A stretch of DNA of 64,000 nucleotides from Piliocolobus tephrosceles. Lineage: Eukaryota; Chordata; Mammalia; Primates; Cercopithecidae. Each line of letters opens with the position of its first letter. The stretch's first letter is position 1. Shown here in pieces: positions 1-9,430 of the stretch. A model generated the notes under the pieces. That model searched no databases, had not been told where the DNA came from, and worked only from the letters and a program-made list of their open reading frames with translations. A program made the translations under genes and the position numbers. The stretch lies in assembly GCF_002776525.5 (NCBI RefSeq), contig NC_045436.1, positions 165,616,756 to 165,680,755 of the forward strand, written 5' to 3'.

Positions 1-559
1 GTCCCTCTTACCTGTCTATCCCTTTGACATGACCATGAGTGTCTCCCTTAGACTCTTGGTCTGCAGTGGCTGAAGTGATTCCAAGCATCTTCCATTGTGG
101 ATGCTGAAGTCCAGATTCCTCTTAGGACCAAGGCACTTATTTCCAGCTGGCAGTGCATTGTTGTGCAAGCTCACAATTGAGGCATGCCCGTGTAATTGCC
201 CTAGTTTAAGGGTACTCTGTCCCCCAGGTTAGTCCCCTCCCAAGGACAGCCCCTACCCAAAACTGGTCCATGATTTCTGAAGGATCATTCAAACTTTAAA
301 ACTTCGCATGGTGTAGGTTCATATTTTTGTTGCAGCTGCATTGAATTTCAACTCCTCCTTCCGTCCAATCCTATTGACCTCACTTCCCCACAGGGTACTC
401 CCTAGTGCAGGCTAATTGCCATATCAGAATCTTCTTCCTGTAGTAGCAGACCTAAGATACCATCTTCTAATGGAGCACTATGCTTTCAGAAAACTCTCAT
501 TCAGATTTTTAATTACAAATATAGTGATTTTCAAGACCTAGTGAGCTATTCCTATGTGT
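1..559. other. Non-genic DNA, possible decayed repeat
   Basis: No gene seen. Bases around 330-480 resemble the end of a common primate interspersed repeat (a pyrimidine-rich stretch, then CACAGG and CACTCCCTAA-like sequence), but the match is weak and I do not name a family. Confidence 0.3.
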
Positions 560-715
560 TTGAGTTTGCTTAACATTTTCTATTTCATCATCACTATTCC
601 TTGAGATCACCACTATTATTATTCCCATTTTACAGATGAACAAATTGAGACAGAGGATAAATAGCTTGTCCATAGTCACATACTACATTCCGGCTAGCCT
701 TTTGTTAGAGATGAG
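560..715 (+). repeat. MIR SINE fragment
   Basis: The MIR core is readable: CCCATTTTACAGATGAACAA at 625-644, then a GAGACAGAGGATAAATAGC-like stretch and CATAGTCACA. This matches the usual order 'ATTTTACAGATGAGGAAACTGAGG ... GGTCACACAG' with many substitutions. It is an old mammalian copy. The open frame over it (636-869) is incidental. Confidence 0.7.
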
Positions 716-1521
716 TCAAGAGACAAGAAGTGCAGCCTTCAGGCATTCTTCCCTCAAATTTCTCAAGAAGGCCAGAAGGCCACAGATGCTGCATCTGATT
801 ATGTTTAATCCACTCCAAAAAATAGGACCCCAAGTAGAGGGCCTCATTACTCATGCAGAAAACTCTTGATTGTAAATCTTGCTTCTCTGAAATATGGGTG
901 GCTATGATGTGATGCCAGAATTTTTTTTTTAATACTTCCTGCCGTGCTGCATCATTTTCTTGGACAGAGTAGTGTAAGTCTGTCTTTCATTCTGTCCCTA
1001 TCTGAATATACTAGTCAAAATTCCTTGACATTTGTATCTGATGCTATTTTTCTCATTTCACTGATGATTAAAACGTCCTGCACCCTTTCTGCCTTTGGTC
1101 CTTTTGCTTGGTTTCTTGGGAGAACAACATAGGTTTTGAAGTTAGCATTTAAAGTGTCCATTTAAAAAATGGCTTTGTGTATGTAACGTTATTTTGTGAG
1201 CATTTTCTCATGTCACTAGCCATTTTCTGAACATAAAATTTATATTCTAATTAATTAATATCACCCTATTGATGGACACAGGGTTATGCCTGCTTCTTTT
1301 TTTCCATTTAATAATGATATGATGTATTTAATTTCTACCTCTTTAAATTTTACTTAGGTTAGGTTCCTATAAATTGGATTACTGTGTCAAAAATTATCAG
1401 TCCTTTGAAACTTTTGATAAATAATGCTAAATTTGTTTTCAGAGAAGCTTTTCTTTTATCAATTTAATTTCTACCACCAATAAACAAAAATGCTTTTGCT
1501 TAGAAAAAGTGACAATTTGAT
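716..1521. other. Non-genic DNA, possible old L1-like fragment at 1160-1450
   Basis: No gene seen. CACCCTATTGATGGACACAG near 1262 and a later TTGGATTACTGTGTCAAA-like stretch resemble a decayed antisense LINE 3' region, but the match is too weak to assign. Confidence 0.3.
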
Positions 1522-1534
1522 CTATTAAATTGTT

Positions 1535-1822
1535 TTTGTTGTTGTTGTTGTTTTTTTTTTTTTTTTTTTTTGAGATGGAGTCTGGCTCTGTCGCCCAGGC
1601 TGGAGTACAGTGGCCGGATCTCAGCTCACTGCAAGCTCCGCCTCCCGGGTTTACGCCATTCTCCTGCCTCAGCCTCTGGAGTAGCTGGGATTACAGGCGC
1701 CCGCCACCTCGCCCGGCTAGTTTTTCGTATTTTTTAGTAGAGACGGGGTTTCACCGTGTTAGCCAGGATGGTCTCAGCCTCCCAAAGTGCTGGGATTACA
1801 GGCTTGAGCCACCGCACCCGGC
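1535..1822 (-). mobile_element. AluY (AluYRa-like), antisense, internal deletion
   Basis: Poly(T) is followed by GAGATGGAGTCTGGCTCTGT, the full left arm, middle A-rich region and right arm, ending at the GGCTTGAGCCACCGCACCCG start. It carries the Old World monkey marks GGCCGGATCTC and GGCTTGAGCC. A 13-bp target duplication (CTATTAAATTGTT) lies at 1522-1534 and 1823-1835. About 31 bases are missing between GGTCTC and the GCCTCCCAAAG block; in intact copies this piece is bracketed by GTCTCG repeats. The 99-residue open frame at 1530-1829 is a translation of this Alu. Confidence 0.95.
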
Positions 1823-2088
1823 CTATTAAATTGTTGTATAATTAAATTTCCATTTGCTATTTGATTTTTCTTATTGATCTTTTAGAATCACTTTAAAAAC
1901 ACTTACCTTTATTGTGTCACTCTTATATTCAATGTGTTTCCCACTTTGCAGTTTGCCTTGGTGTGAACTTTGATTAGAATATCTATTTCTGTTTTGTTTT
2001 ATTGATCTAGCTTTACTTCTTATGAAGAAAGATATGTTTTGGGTTATTATAGCTTTAGAGGGTATTTTACATCTGGGAGATAATTTTC

Positions 2089-2146
2089 CATTCCCTCCCT
2101 CCCTCCCTACCTCCCTTCCTCCTTTCCTTCCTTCCTTCCTTCCATT
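2089..2146. repeat. (CCCT)n/(CCTT)n polypyrimidine tract
   Basis: Imperfect runs of CCCT, then CCTT, lie directly against the tail side of the next Alu. The tract probably derives from that Alu's poly(A) tail. Length polymorphism is likely. Confidence 0.9.
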
Positions 2147-2381
2147 GTTTGCTCTTGTCATCCAGGCTGGAATGCAATGGTGCGATATTGGCTCACTGCA
2201 ACCTCTGCCTCCCGAATTCAAGTGGTTCTCCTGCCTCAGCCTCCCAAGTAGCTGGGATTGCAGGCATCTGCCACCATGCCCAGCTAACTTTTGTATTTTT
2301 AGTAGAGATGGGGTTTCGCCATGTTGGCCAGGCTGGTCTCGAACTCCTGACCTCAGGTGATTCACCTGCCTCGGCCTCTCA
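2147..2381 (-). mobile_element. Older Alu (S-like), antisense, 5'-truncated
   Basis: It begins near GCTCTTGTCATCCAGGCTGG and runs through both arms to CTCGGCCTCTCAAA, where it stops. The last ~40 bases of a normal copy (the 5' end of the Alu) are absent. Its substitutions indicate an S- or older-type copy. Confidence 0.9.
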
Positions 2382-2854
2382 AATTTCCCCTTATTTCAAT
2401 CAAATTATTCTCCACAATTATCTAGAGTTTAAACTTCCAGATAAGCTTCAAAATCATTCTGGCAAGTTATAAAATAATCAAGTTGGGATTTAAACATAAT
2501 CTATCATTCAGTATATATACTGTATCATTATTAAAATAGCAAAAAAGAAACAGGTGTAGTCCTTATGTACATCAATAGGGGTATATTAACTAATATATGA
2601 AAGAATGTTTAAAAAGAGGTACACTGAAAGTGGCGTATTTCTAGGTGTATTGTAGTAGAATATATTCATACATCAGTAAGGAGACAACCTTATTAGTGCC
2701 GGTGGCTTAAATTTGTAGATGGTAAGGGATTAGATGGGAAGCATGACTACTGATTATGGATTTCTTTGAAAGACAAAAAGGAAGGTTTGGTTTGATTTGA
2801 AGATTACAAGAAGCTGTGAAAAACTTTGAACAAGTGACTGATAATGATGAAATT

Positions 2855-3060
2855 ACAAGAACTAACATTGATTATGTTTTTGCTACATGTCAGGAACTCT
2901 TCTAACTTTACAATGCATCAAACCTGTGCAAGGATTCCATGTGGTTGTTTTTACTCTTACCCTATTCTACCTAGTGAAAAAGAGACACAAAGATCAAGTA
3001 ACTTTTCAAAGTTACGTACGTTAAAAAGGCAATATGGCGGTAGAGTTTACACCCTTTACT
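2855..3060 (+). repeat. MIR SINE
   Basis: The order of MIR blocks is preserved: ACATGTCAGGAACTCTTCTA, then an ACCCTATT stretch, then AGATCAAGTAACTTTTCAAA. Divergence is high, as expected for this ancient SINE. Confidence 0.7.
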
Positions 3061-4190
3061 GCTAATTTATACCTGCAATAGTGCAGAGTCTTTCTTCCAT
3101 TACTACCTAGCAAGCACAAATTTAACAACACAAAACAAACACATCTGTTACAAGTAGATATTTTTCAAGACCAATTTTTTCCTCTCAAAAATTTCTGTGA
3201 AATAGAATAGGGACAAGTCAGGTGATAATGCTTTCAAAGTTCATTTGAAAAAGCATCCAATTAATAGAAGTTTGCATTGTCATATCCGTGTGAAGAAAAA
3301 ATGAAACAAACCCATTCTGCTTCATTCTGCATGACATAGAGGAACGGCTTTCTGACGCTGCACCCACTGCTCATGTTACAGCATTTTAGGCATGTCACTA
3401 TGTATGTGCTTTTGTAGTCGGGTTGCCCTTGTTTCTTAGAAAGCAAATGTATATTTAAAAATAACACTTTAAGAATAGGCTTTATAGAATCTTGTAAGTG
3501 GTACTTCTGAACAGTTTCACTTTGCCATGGTTGTTTCTAGAGAGTGACTCTATTTTTTCATACTCTATATAATTTGTATTATTATTATAGTTAAACGTAC
3601 TGCCTGTTTGCCTTAGTGAATTCTCTAAAAAGGCAAATAATGCTTTGCAAATGTGTTGACTAAATAAATTTCCAGAGAAAAAAATATACAGCTATGCCAA
3701 AAACATTGTGAAACAGTTAATAATTTAGCAGGAGTGGGGGACTCTAACCTTACAGCCATTGGTTTCTAAATCCATATCCCTCATAAGTGGTAGTCTTGAT
3801 TTTTGTTTTGAGGAGAGATCAGAAATAAAATGTAATTGTTGAAATATCAGTGATCGATAAATAATAGCTAAATTGTCATAAAATAACACAAATGGACTCT
3901 ACCTAAGAGAGCCAACTATACTGTGTACTAACCCAAAAATCAGATATAAAAATGGTATGTTCCAGAGGGATTTAAAACTTACAGTAGGTGTGTCTAGTTG
4001 TGGAAGGAGATATGGGAAAGTTCTATGAAACTCATTTAGAGAATATAATGGACCAAACCTTTGAAATTGAAGGACCCCACAGCATTTATAAAAGGCTCTC
4101 AGCACTACTTTTCCAAGTTTCACTGGTCATGCTCTTAGAATTGCTGTCAACTTCTACTTCAGGTCTGAGTTTTGTTTCTTCACTGCCTTG
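3061..4190. other. AT-rich DNA, nothing recognised
   Basis: No gene, RNA or repeat is recognised. Short open frames at 3261-3467 and 3899-4191 have no recognisable motifs and overlap on opposite strands, as chance frames do. Confidence 0.6.
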
Positions 4191-4206
4191 AAGATGTGCT
4201 TTTTCA

Positions 4207-4480
4207 GCCAGGTATAGTGGTTCAAGCCTGTTATCCCAGCACTTTGAGAGGCCAAGACAGGAGGAACACTTGAGTCCAGGAGTTCAAGAGCACTGTGGGC
4301 AATATAGTGAGACCTCATTCTCTACACAAAATTTTAACAATTAGTCAAGCTTTTTGGTACCTGCTTGTAATCTTAGCTGCTCCAAAGGCTGGGGTGGGAG
4401 GATCTTTCGAGTCCAGGAGGCATCCGTGAGCCATGATTGTACCACTGTACTCCAGCTCAAAAAAAAAAAAAAAAAAAAAA
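4207..4480 (+). mobile_element. AluJ-like, sense, with poly(A) tail
   Basis: It starts GCCAGGTATAGTGGTTCAAG and ends in a run of about 23 A. GGCAATATAGTGAGACCTC is typical of the oldest (J) Alus. A 16-bp target duplication with one mismatch flanks it (AAGATGTGCTTTTTCA at 4191-4206, AAGATATGCTTTTTCA at 4481-4496). Confidence 0.93.
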
Positions 4481-4704
4481 AAGATATGCTTTTTCAATCT
4501 TTTCCATTACCAATCTCAATCACTTTCAAATCACCTGATTGCTACTGCAGTCATAGATATCTTTTCTCCCTCCATCATCTTTCCAAATAACAACTATTTC
4601 CAGAAAAGAACTGCTGCTGACATTTGCTCATTTGACTCTTCTGCTATCTATCACTCTTCCATCTGACAAATGCACAAAGGCAGCTGTAGCATCAAGAACA
4701 CACA

Positions 4705-4915
4705 CTCAGAAGTCAGACTGGTTCTGTATTCTGGTTCTATCACTTATTAGCCATAAGAGCTTGAACAATTATTTCACCTCTTTATTCTTCTATAGAATGG
4801 AAAAACAATTAGACCACCTTCATAGAGTTGTTTTGGAAATTAAAGGGGATAATACAATAAAAGGTTTAGAATAGTACTTGGCATAAAGTAAGACTAAAAA
4901 GATATATTAGTTATC
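4705..4915 (-). repeat. MIR SINE, reverse orientation
   Basis: Blocks corresponding to 'TCTGGCTCTGCCACTTACTAGC', 'CTCATAGGGTTGTTGTGAGGATTAAA' and 'CTTAGAACAGTGCCTGGCA' are visible in order as TCTATCACTTATTAGCCA, CATAGAGTTGTTTTGGAAAT and TTAGAATAGTACTTGGCA. Confidence 0.75.
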
Positions 4916-4929
4916 ATCCACTTATTCAC

Positions 4930-5515
4930 ATTATAATTGAGTGCCTAATATGCACCAGCACTGTTTTTGGCACTTGAAATATAATGGTGAGGGAAAAGAA
5001 GGCATTCTCAGACTTCATAGAATTTGCATCCTAGTGATGGTGATAGACCTTGATCAAATAATCGCAGAAATAAATGTAAAATATCAGTAGTGTTAAGTGC
5101 TTTGAGAGAGGCAAATGGTACTATAAGAACTTAGCACACAGATTTGACCTAGGCAAGTGAGTCAGAGGAGGATGCAATGGGATGTGCCTATTAAGAATTA
5201 GTTTATATTAACAAGATCAAAAAGGAAAGAGCACTAAAAAGTAGAGGCCATGTGTTGAGAAGAATCGGCATGAGCACAAGTAAAGATGGAATGTCAGTGT
5301 GTCTGGTGCAAAGAGAACAAGGTAAGGCTGGAGAGATAGATGGGAACTGCTGATGAAGGGCTTTACAGGACAGTGTATGGAAGTTTTTAGCAGCATGGCC
5401 ACATTATCATGTTGAATACAATGAGATGTTGGATTGCAGAGTGGCATGGTTGGCTAAGAGCAGACACGTTAGGCTATTTAAATAACTTAATTCAGGAGAA
5501 AGAAAATGGAAGCTG
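4930..5515 (-). repeat. Ancient L2-like LINE fragment
   Basis: It opens with GAGTGCCTAATATGCACCAG, then TAGAATTTGCATCCTAGTG, matching the reverse complement of the common L2-type 3' end. It continues with a GGCTGGAG / GGGCTTTACAGGACAGTG segment. A second copy of the same family lies at 24050-24545. The family name is my inference. Confidence 0.5.
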
Positions 5516-5520
5516 TTACA

Positions 5521-5980
5521 TGCATCCAAGTAAAGAGACCACCAAGCAGGCTTTGTGTGAGAAGCAATGGCTGTGTATTATTACACCCTGGTGCGGATGG
5601 GCTGAGTCTGACAAAAGAGTCAGCAAAGGGTGATGGGATTATCATTAGTTCTTATAGGTTTGGGATAGGCAGTGGAGTTAGGAGCAATTTTTGTGGGCGG
5701 GGGTGGATGTTACAAAGTACATTCTCAAGGGTGGGGAGGATGTTACAAAGCACATTCACAAGGGCAGGGATGATGTGTCGTACAAAGTACATTCACAAGG
5801 GTGGGGAGGGTGTATTGTCACAAGGGCGAGGAGGAATGTTACGAAGTATGTTTCCAAGGACTGGGGAATATCACAAAGTACATCATCACAACGGCTGGGA
5901 TAGGGGGGTGGGGAGAGTGAGGGGATAGGGGGATGTCACTATGGCTTGACCATGGTGCGGCCAGCTCAGAGGACCTTACA
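5521..5980 (-). mobile_element. LTR7-like long terminal repeat (HERV-H 3' LTR)
   Basis: Read on the minus strand, this 460-base block begins TGTAAGGTCCTCTGAGC and ends TTGGATGCA, giving TG...CA ends. A purine-rich AAAAAGACAGGAA tract (about 5981-5993) lies directly upstream, where the polypurine tract belongs. Matches to LTR7 include CCTATAAGAACTAATGATAA (TATA region, plus-strand 5645-5665), TGCTGACTC, CACACAAAGCCTG and GGTGGTCTCTT. The U3 half is an array of ~35-base repeats. In human cells LTR7 is known as a promoter in pluripotent cells; activity of this copy is not shown by sequence. Transcription from it would run leftward. Confidence 0.85.
5709..5901 (-). repeat. Tandem repeats in the U3 of the LTR7-like LTR
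   Basis: Five to six degenerate copies of a unit like TTACAAAGTACATTCACAAG plus GGTGGGGAGGATG recur every 32-37 bases. The array lies upstream of the TATA region on the minus strand. Confidence 0.85.
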
Positions 5981-6204
5981 TTCCTGTCTTTTTATGTTAA
6001 TCATGAAGAAATAAAACGAGAAAGAGTAGTGAAAACTTGGGGTGAAAATTTTGGGGGCAGTATGGAGGGGTGATGGGAGATGTTTCTCAGGGCTGCTTCG
6101 GGTGGGATTAGGAGCAGCATGGGAACCTAAAGTGGGAGAAATTAAACTGAGGTAAGATTTGGGGGTAAGGGGTGACATTGTGGGGTTGTTAAAAGCAGCA
6201 TTTG

Positions 6205-8220
6205 TCATATAGGGTGATTAGTGATAGCCTGGATGTGGTCTCGTAGGAATTGAGAGATTAATTGGAAGACACAAGGCCCAAATAAGAGAAGGAGGAAGAT
6301 AGGTATCAGAGGACTAACCACTGGAAGAAGCCAGAATACCCCATCAGAGAGTGGCCAGGTGGGTCCCGCAGAATTAGTTGCTTGATTAACAAGTTTTTGA
6401 GCTCTGTCTTTGAGTTTTTTGATGTTATCATATACCAGGCCAGATTGATTTAAGTAAAAACAACACTCTTCATTAAGAAATATAGAGTCCTCCTTTTTCA
6501 GCAGTGAGTTAATCGAGGCCTCAGCGGTTCTGGAGGACAACTGCAGCTAAAGAGTCAACCTGGGCTTGGAGGACAGATAAAGTTTGTGATGTATCTGTAA
6601 TGCTAGCAGAGAAGTCATTAGAGAGGCTACGGAATGTTGTGACAGAGGTTGAGATGTCTGCTATTCCAGTTCCAAGTGCATTTGTAGAGGCAGAAAGTCT
6701 TAGACCCACAAGTAAAGGGATTAGTGGGATGACTCTTTTTTGTCATGTTGGTGTCATGAAGGGGACAGGCAGTCATTCATTCCCATCTGCGAACTGGATT
6801 TTGGGGGTAAGGAAGACTAGAGTACATGTGCCTGTTCAATTGGCAGGTAGGCACATGTAGGTGGAAGAGCCACATAAAAAGAAGAGACCTTTTGTCAGGC
6901 AGAACTGGAAATGTAAAGTGAAAAGGTGAAAAGGTGTACTGAAAGAGGAGTCCTGCATCCAAAATCCTAGAGATCCAGCAAGGGCAACAGCCTTTAGAGG
7001 TTGTAATGGGGATTGATGGTGCAAATACGTAGAGGGAGGGGTTTGGTTCTCATGGTGTATGAGAAAGCACATAGTGTCTATGAGTCACCTTTCACCACTA
7101 TTCATGGGGCTGGGTATAAAGCAAGCAAGAGGAGGGGCTAGGAGGAGAGTCAGACAGGCGGGTGGACGGCGGAGGGGGTGGTAAGCCAAGGATGGAGTGA
7201 GATGCAAGGTAGATGTTTTCCGAAACAATAGTGATGGTCAATGTATTTTAGTTTGTCAATAATGATAGAGGGCTCATCAGTAATGTGAAGTTGGAATGCT
7301 CCCATCTGTTTGGTAATGTATGTGGCTGGGTTCTAGAGATACAGAATAAAGGAACATTTGGATGGTGGACGGTTACCTAAAGGGATTCCAGTAGGTTGTT
7401 GTCAGGAGATGTGTAAAGGAGTGGCAACAGGGTTGGTTGGTTGTGTGGTTAGGGGTCCAAATATGGCAGGAAGGTGGGGGTGGAATTGATATAAGGAGAA
7501 AGGTGCCATAAGTAGATGCAGAGAAGTGTGGTACCTTGTTGGTGCGAAATGTCTGGGGAGTTCTCACCAAATCAGTCTAGAAGATAAAGAAGTTCCTCAG
7601 GCAGGTAAGGATGAGGGTTATTAAAGGAGGTTTGGATGTGCGGGTAGACAGGAGAGGTAGCCCAGTCGGCCTGTAGAGTAGGGGCAGCTGTGTAAGAGCA
7701 GGAAGAAAGGGAAATGCATAGCCAACAATTCTTTGCTAGAGATGGATTGGAGGCAGTGAGGACAGAGTGGGTGAGACTGATAGTATGCTGGAGGTAACTA
7801 GGGAGAGGTAGAGAATGACTGGAGAATGGGGGTAAGGACAAGAGTGAGTAGAAAAGTCAAAAAAGGACTTCAATACGATAGAAGAATTGGAGTGTACCTT
7901 GCCACTGAAGATCTTCTATCTGCTCCAAGAGAGAGTTATGGGTGGCAGTTTGAGGTAAAACCAGGAGATATCAGTTATGATGGTTTGGAGGAAAAGTGTA
8001 AACCAGCAGTATAAACAAGGGCAGGGCATTTATGAGTAGTTGAGAATAGTGAATCAGAGTATGACTAGACAGAAGATAGTAGGGATGACAAGTTTTTGGG
8101 GCAGAGTCCAAATATTAGGGGTGACTGCATAAAGTCCTGTTGCAAAAAGTAGGGTAAAGATGAGTAGACCTAATAGAATGAAGGGATGTATTTAGGCTCA
8201 TAAAGGTTATTACTGTTCTT
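6205..8220 (-). pseudogene. Decayed HERV-H-type env
   Basis: Minus-strand fragments in several frames fit a gammaretrovirus-like envelope. Near 7690-7725 is the surface-subunit CWLC motif (C-x-x-C). At 6521-6709 is a heptad-rich segment in the position of the transmembrane-subunit ectodomain. At 6205-6540 is a 111-residue fragment with an EECC pair followed by YLNQSG, then a hydrophobic membrane span (PVVSPLIPIFLLLLFGPCVF) and a short tail ending in a stop at 6205. The ectodomain and membrane-span parts lie in different, overlapping frames, and the surface part is split by further stops, so no full envelope can be made. It follows pol and precedes the LTR, as in an intact provirus. I describe the breaks only. 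Confidence 0.82.
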
Positions 8221-8224
8221 CAGA

Positions 8225-8909
8225 AATGCGAGTGAGTTTAAGGGAAGTAGGGGAGGGTACTTGCGACTTCCAGGAGGAAGAGGAGAGATCAAGCTGCCTG
8301 TCCAATGGACACAGCTTTATTCTGGAATGGTGAACCCAATGGGGACGGTCCTGCAGGCGGATGGCAGTTGGGGTACTATAGATGAGTAAGTAGGGTCCAG
8401 TCCATCGAGGTTGTAGAGTTCAAGGGGTCAGATTCTTAAGAAGAACTGATCATCCAGCTAGGGTGTCTTCATATGGCAGGGAATCTGGAGTAGGCAAGAG
8501 AATATTAGCAGCCTGGAGAATTTCCTGTCTAGCCTGCTGGAGGACTGGAAGATAGTCACCTAGAGGACTGGTGTCTGGCATGAGGTTGGGGCCCAACAAG
8601 AAGGTCTGTCCATATAAAAGTTCGAATGGAGGCCAGGCACGGTGGCTCAAGCCTGTAATCCCAGCACTTTGGGAGGCTGAGACGGGCGGACCACGAGGTC
8701 AGGAGATCGAGACCATCCTGGCTAACACGGTGAAACCCCGTCTCTACTAAAGATACAAAAACTAGCTGGGCGAGGTGGCGGGCGCCTGTAGTCTCAGCTA
8801 CTCGGGAGGCTGAGGCAGGAGAATGGCGTAAACCCGGGAGGCGGAGCTTGCAGTGAGCTGAGATCCGGCCACTGCACTCCAGTCTGGGTGACAGAGCAAG
8901 ACTCCACCT

Positions 8910-8943
<34 letters not shown>

Positions 8944-9430
8944 CGAATGGACCATACCCTGTAGCATCTTAAGGACAGGCTCTAATTCTAAGGAGGCAAA
9001 AGAGTAAAAGTACTGTCCAGTCTTTTTTAGGTTGGAGATTGAGCTTGGTGAGGTGTGTTTTTAAAATACTATTAGTTCTTTCTACCTTTCCAGACGATTG
9101 AGGATGGTAGGGGGCATGAAGGTCCCACTGGTTGCCGATGCCCTGGGAGACTGCTTGAGTGACCTGACTAATGAAGGCCGGTTTGTTATTGGACTGTATA
9201 GAGGTAGGAAGGCCAAACTGAGGAATTATGTCTGACAGAAGGAAAGAAATGACCACAGTGGCCTTCTCAGACCCTGTTGGAAAGACCTCTACCCATCCAG
9301 TGAATGTATCTACCCAGACCGAAAGGTATCTTAGTTTTTTGACTCAGGGCATATGGGTAAAGTCAATCTGCCAGTCTTGTATTAGAAATCTGGTTATAGC
9401 AATGGAGAGGACTGGATGGACTTAACAGAT
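8225..9430 (-). pseudogene. Decayed HERV-H-type pol, integrase part
   Basis: Fragments run right to left as an integrase. First is WQIDFTHMP near 9345-9370, holding the first catalytic Asp; then the segment at 8969-9256 with SNNKPAF where SDNGPAF is usual, and YHPQSSGKVERTN with the catalytic Glu; then PPFELLYG at 8590-8640; then HWVHHSRIKLC near 8300-8330 at the C-terminal end. The second catalytic Asp reads Asn, and a 300-base AluYRa (8631-8941) splits the reading frame, so it is non-functional. The upstream pol, gag and 5' LTR are absent, so the provirus is 5'-truncated near 9430-9600. Confidence 0.85.
8631..8941 (+). mobile_element. AluYRa-like insertion in the HERV-H pol remnant
   Basis: Full-length copy from GGCCAGGCACGGTGGCTCAA to a ~30-base poly(A). 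It carries the Old World monkey marks GGCTCAAGCCTG and GATCCGGCCACTGC. The target duplication TTCGAATGGA lies at 8621-8630 and 8942-8951. Low divergence and the long pure tail mark a late insertion. Confidence 0.96.

Noticed and set aside
1530..1829. 99-residue frame and similar ones at 2022-2472, 8556-8912, 27116-27586, 36931-37160 and 44806-45036
   Set aside because: All are translations of Alu sequence (residue runs such as SPRLECSG or QAGVQW are typical).
5409..5928. Two overlapping plus-strand frames (74 and 140 residues)
   Set aside because: They lie antisense over the LTR7-like U3 repeats; the repeated residues reflect the DNA array, not a protein.
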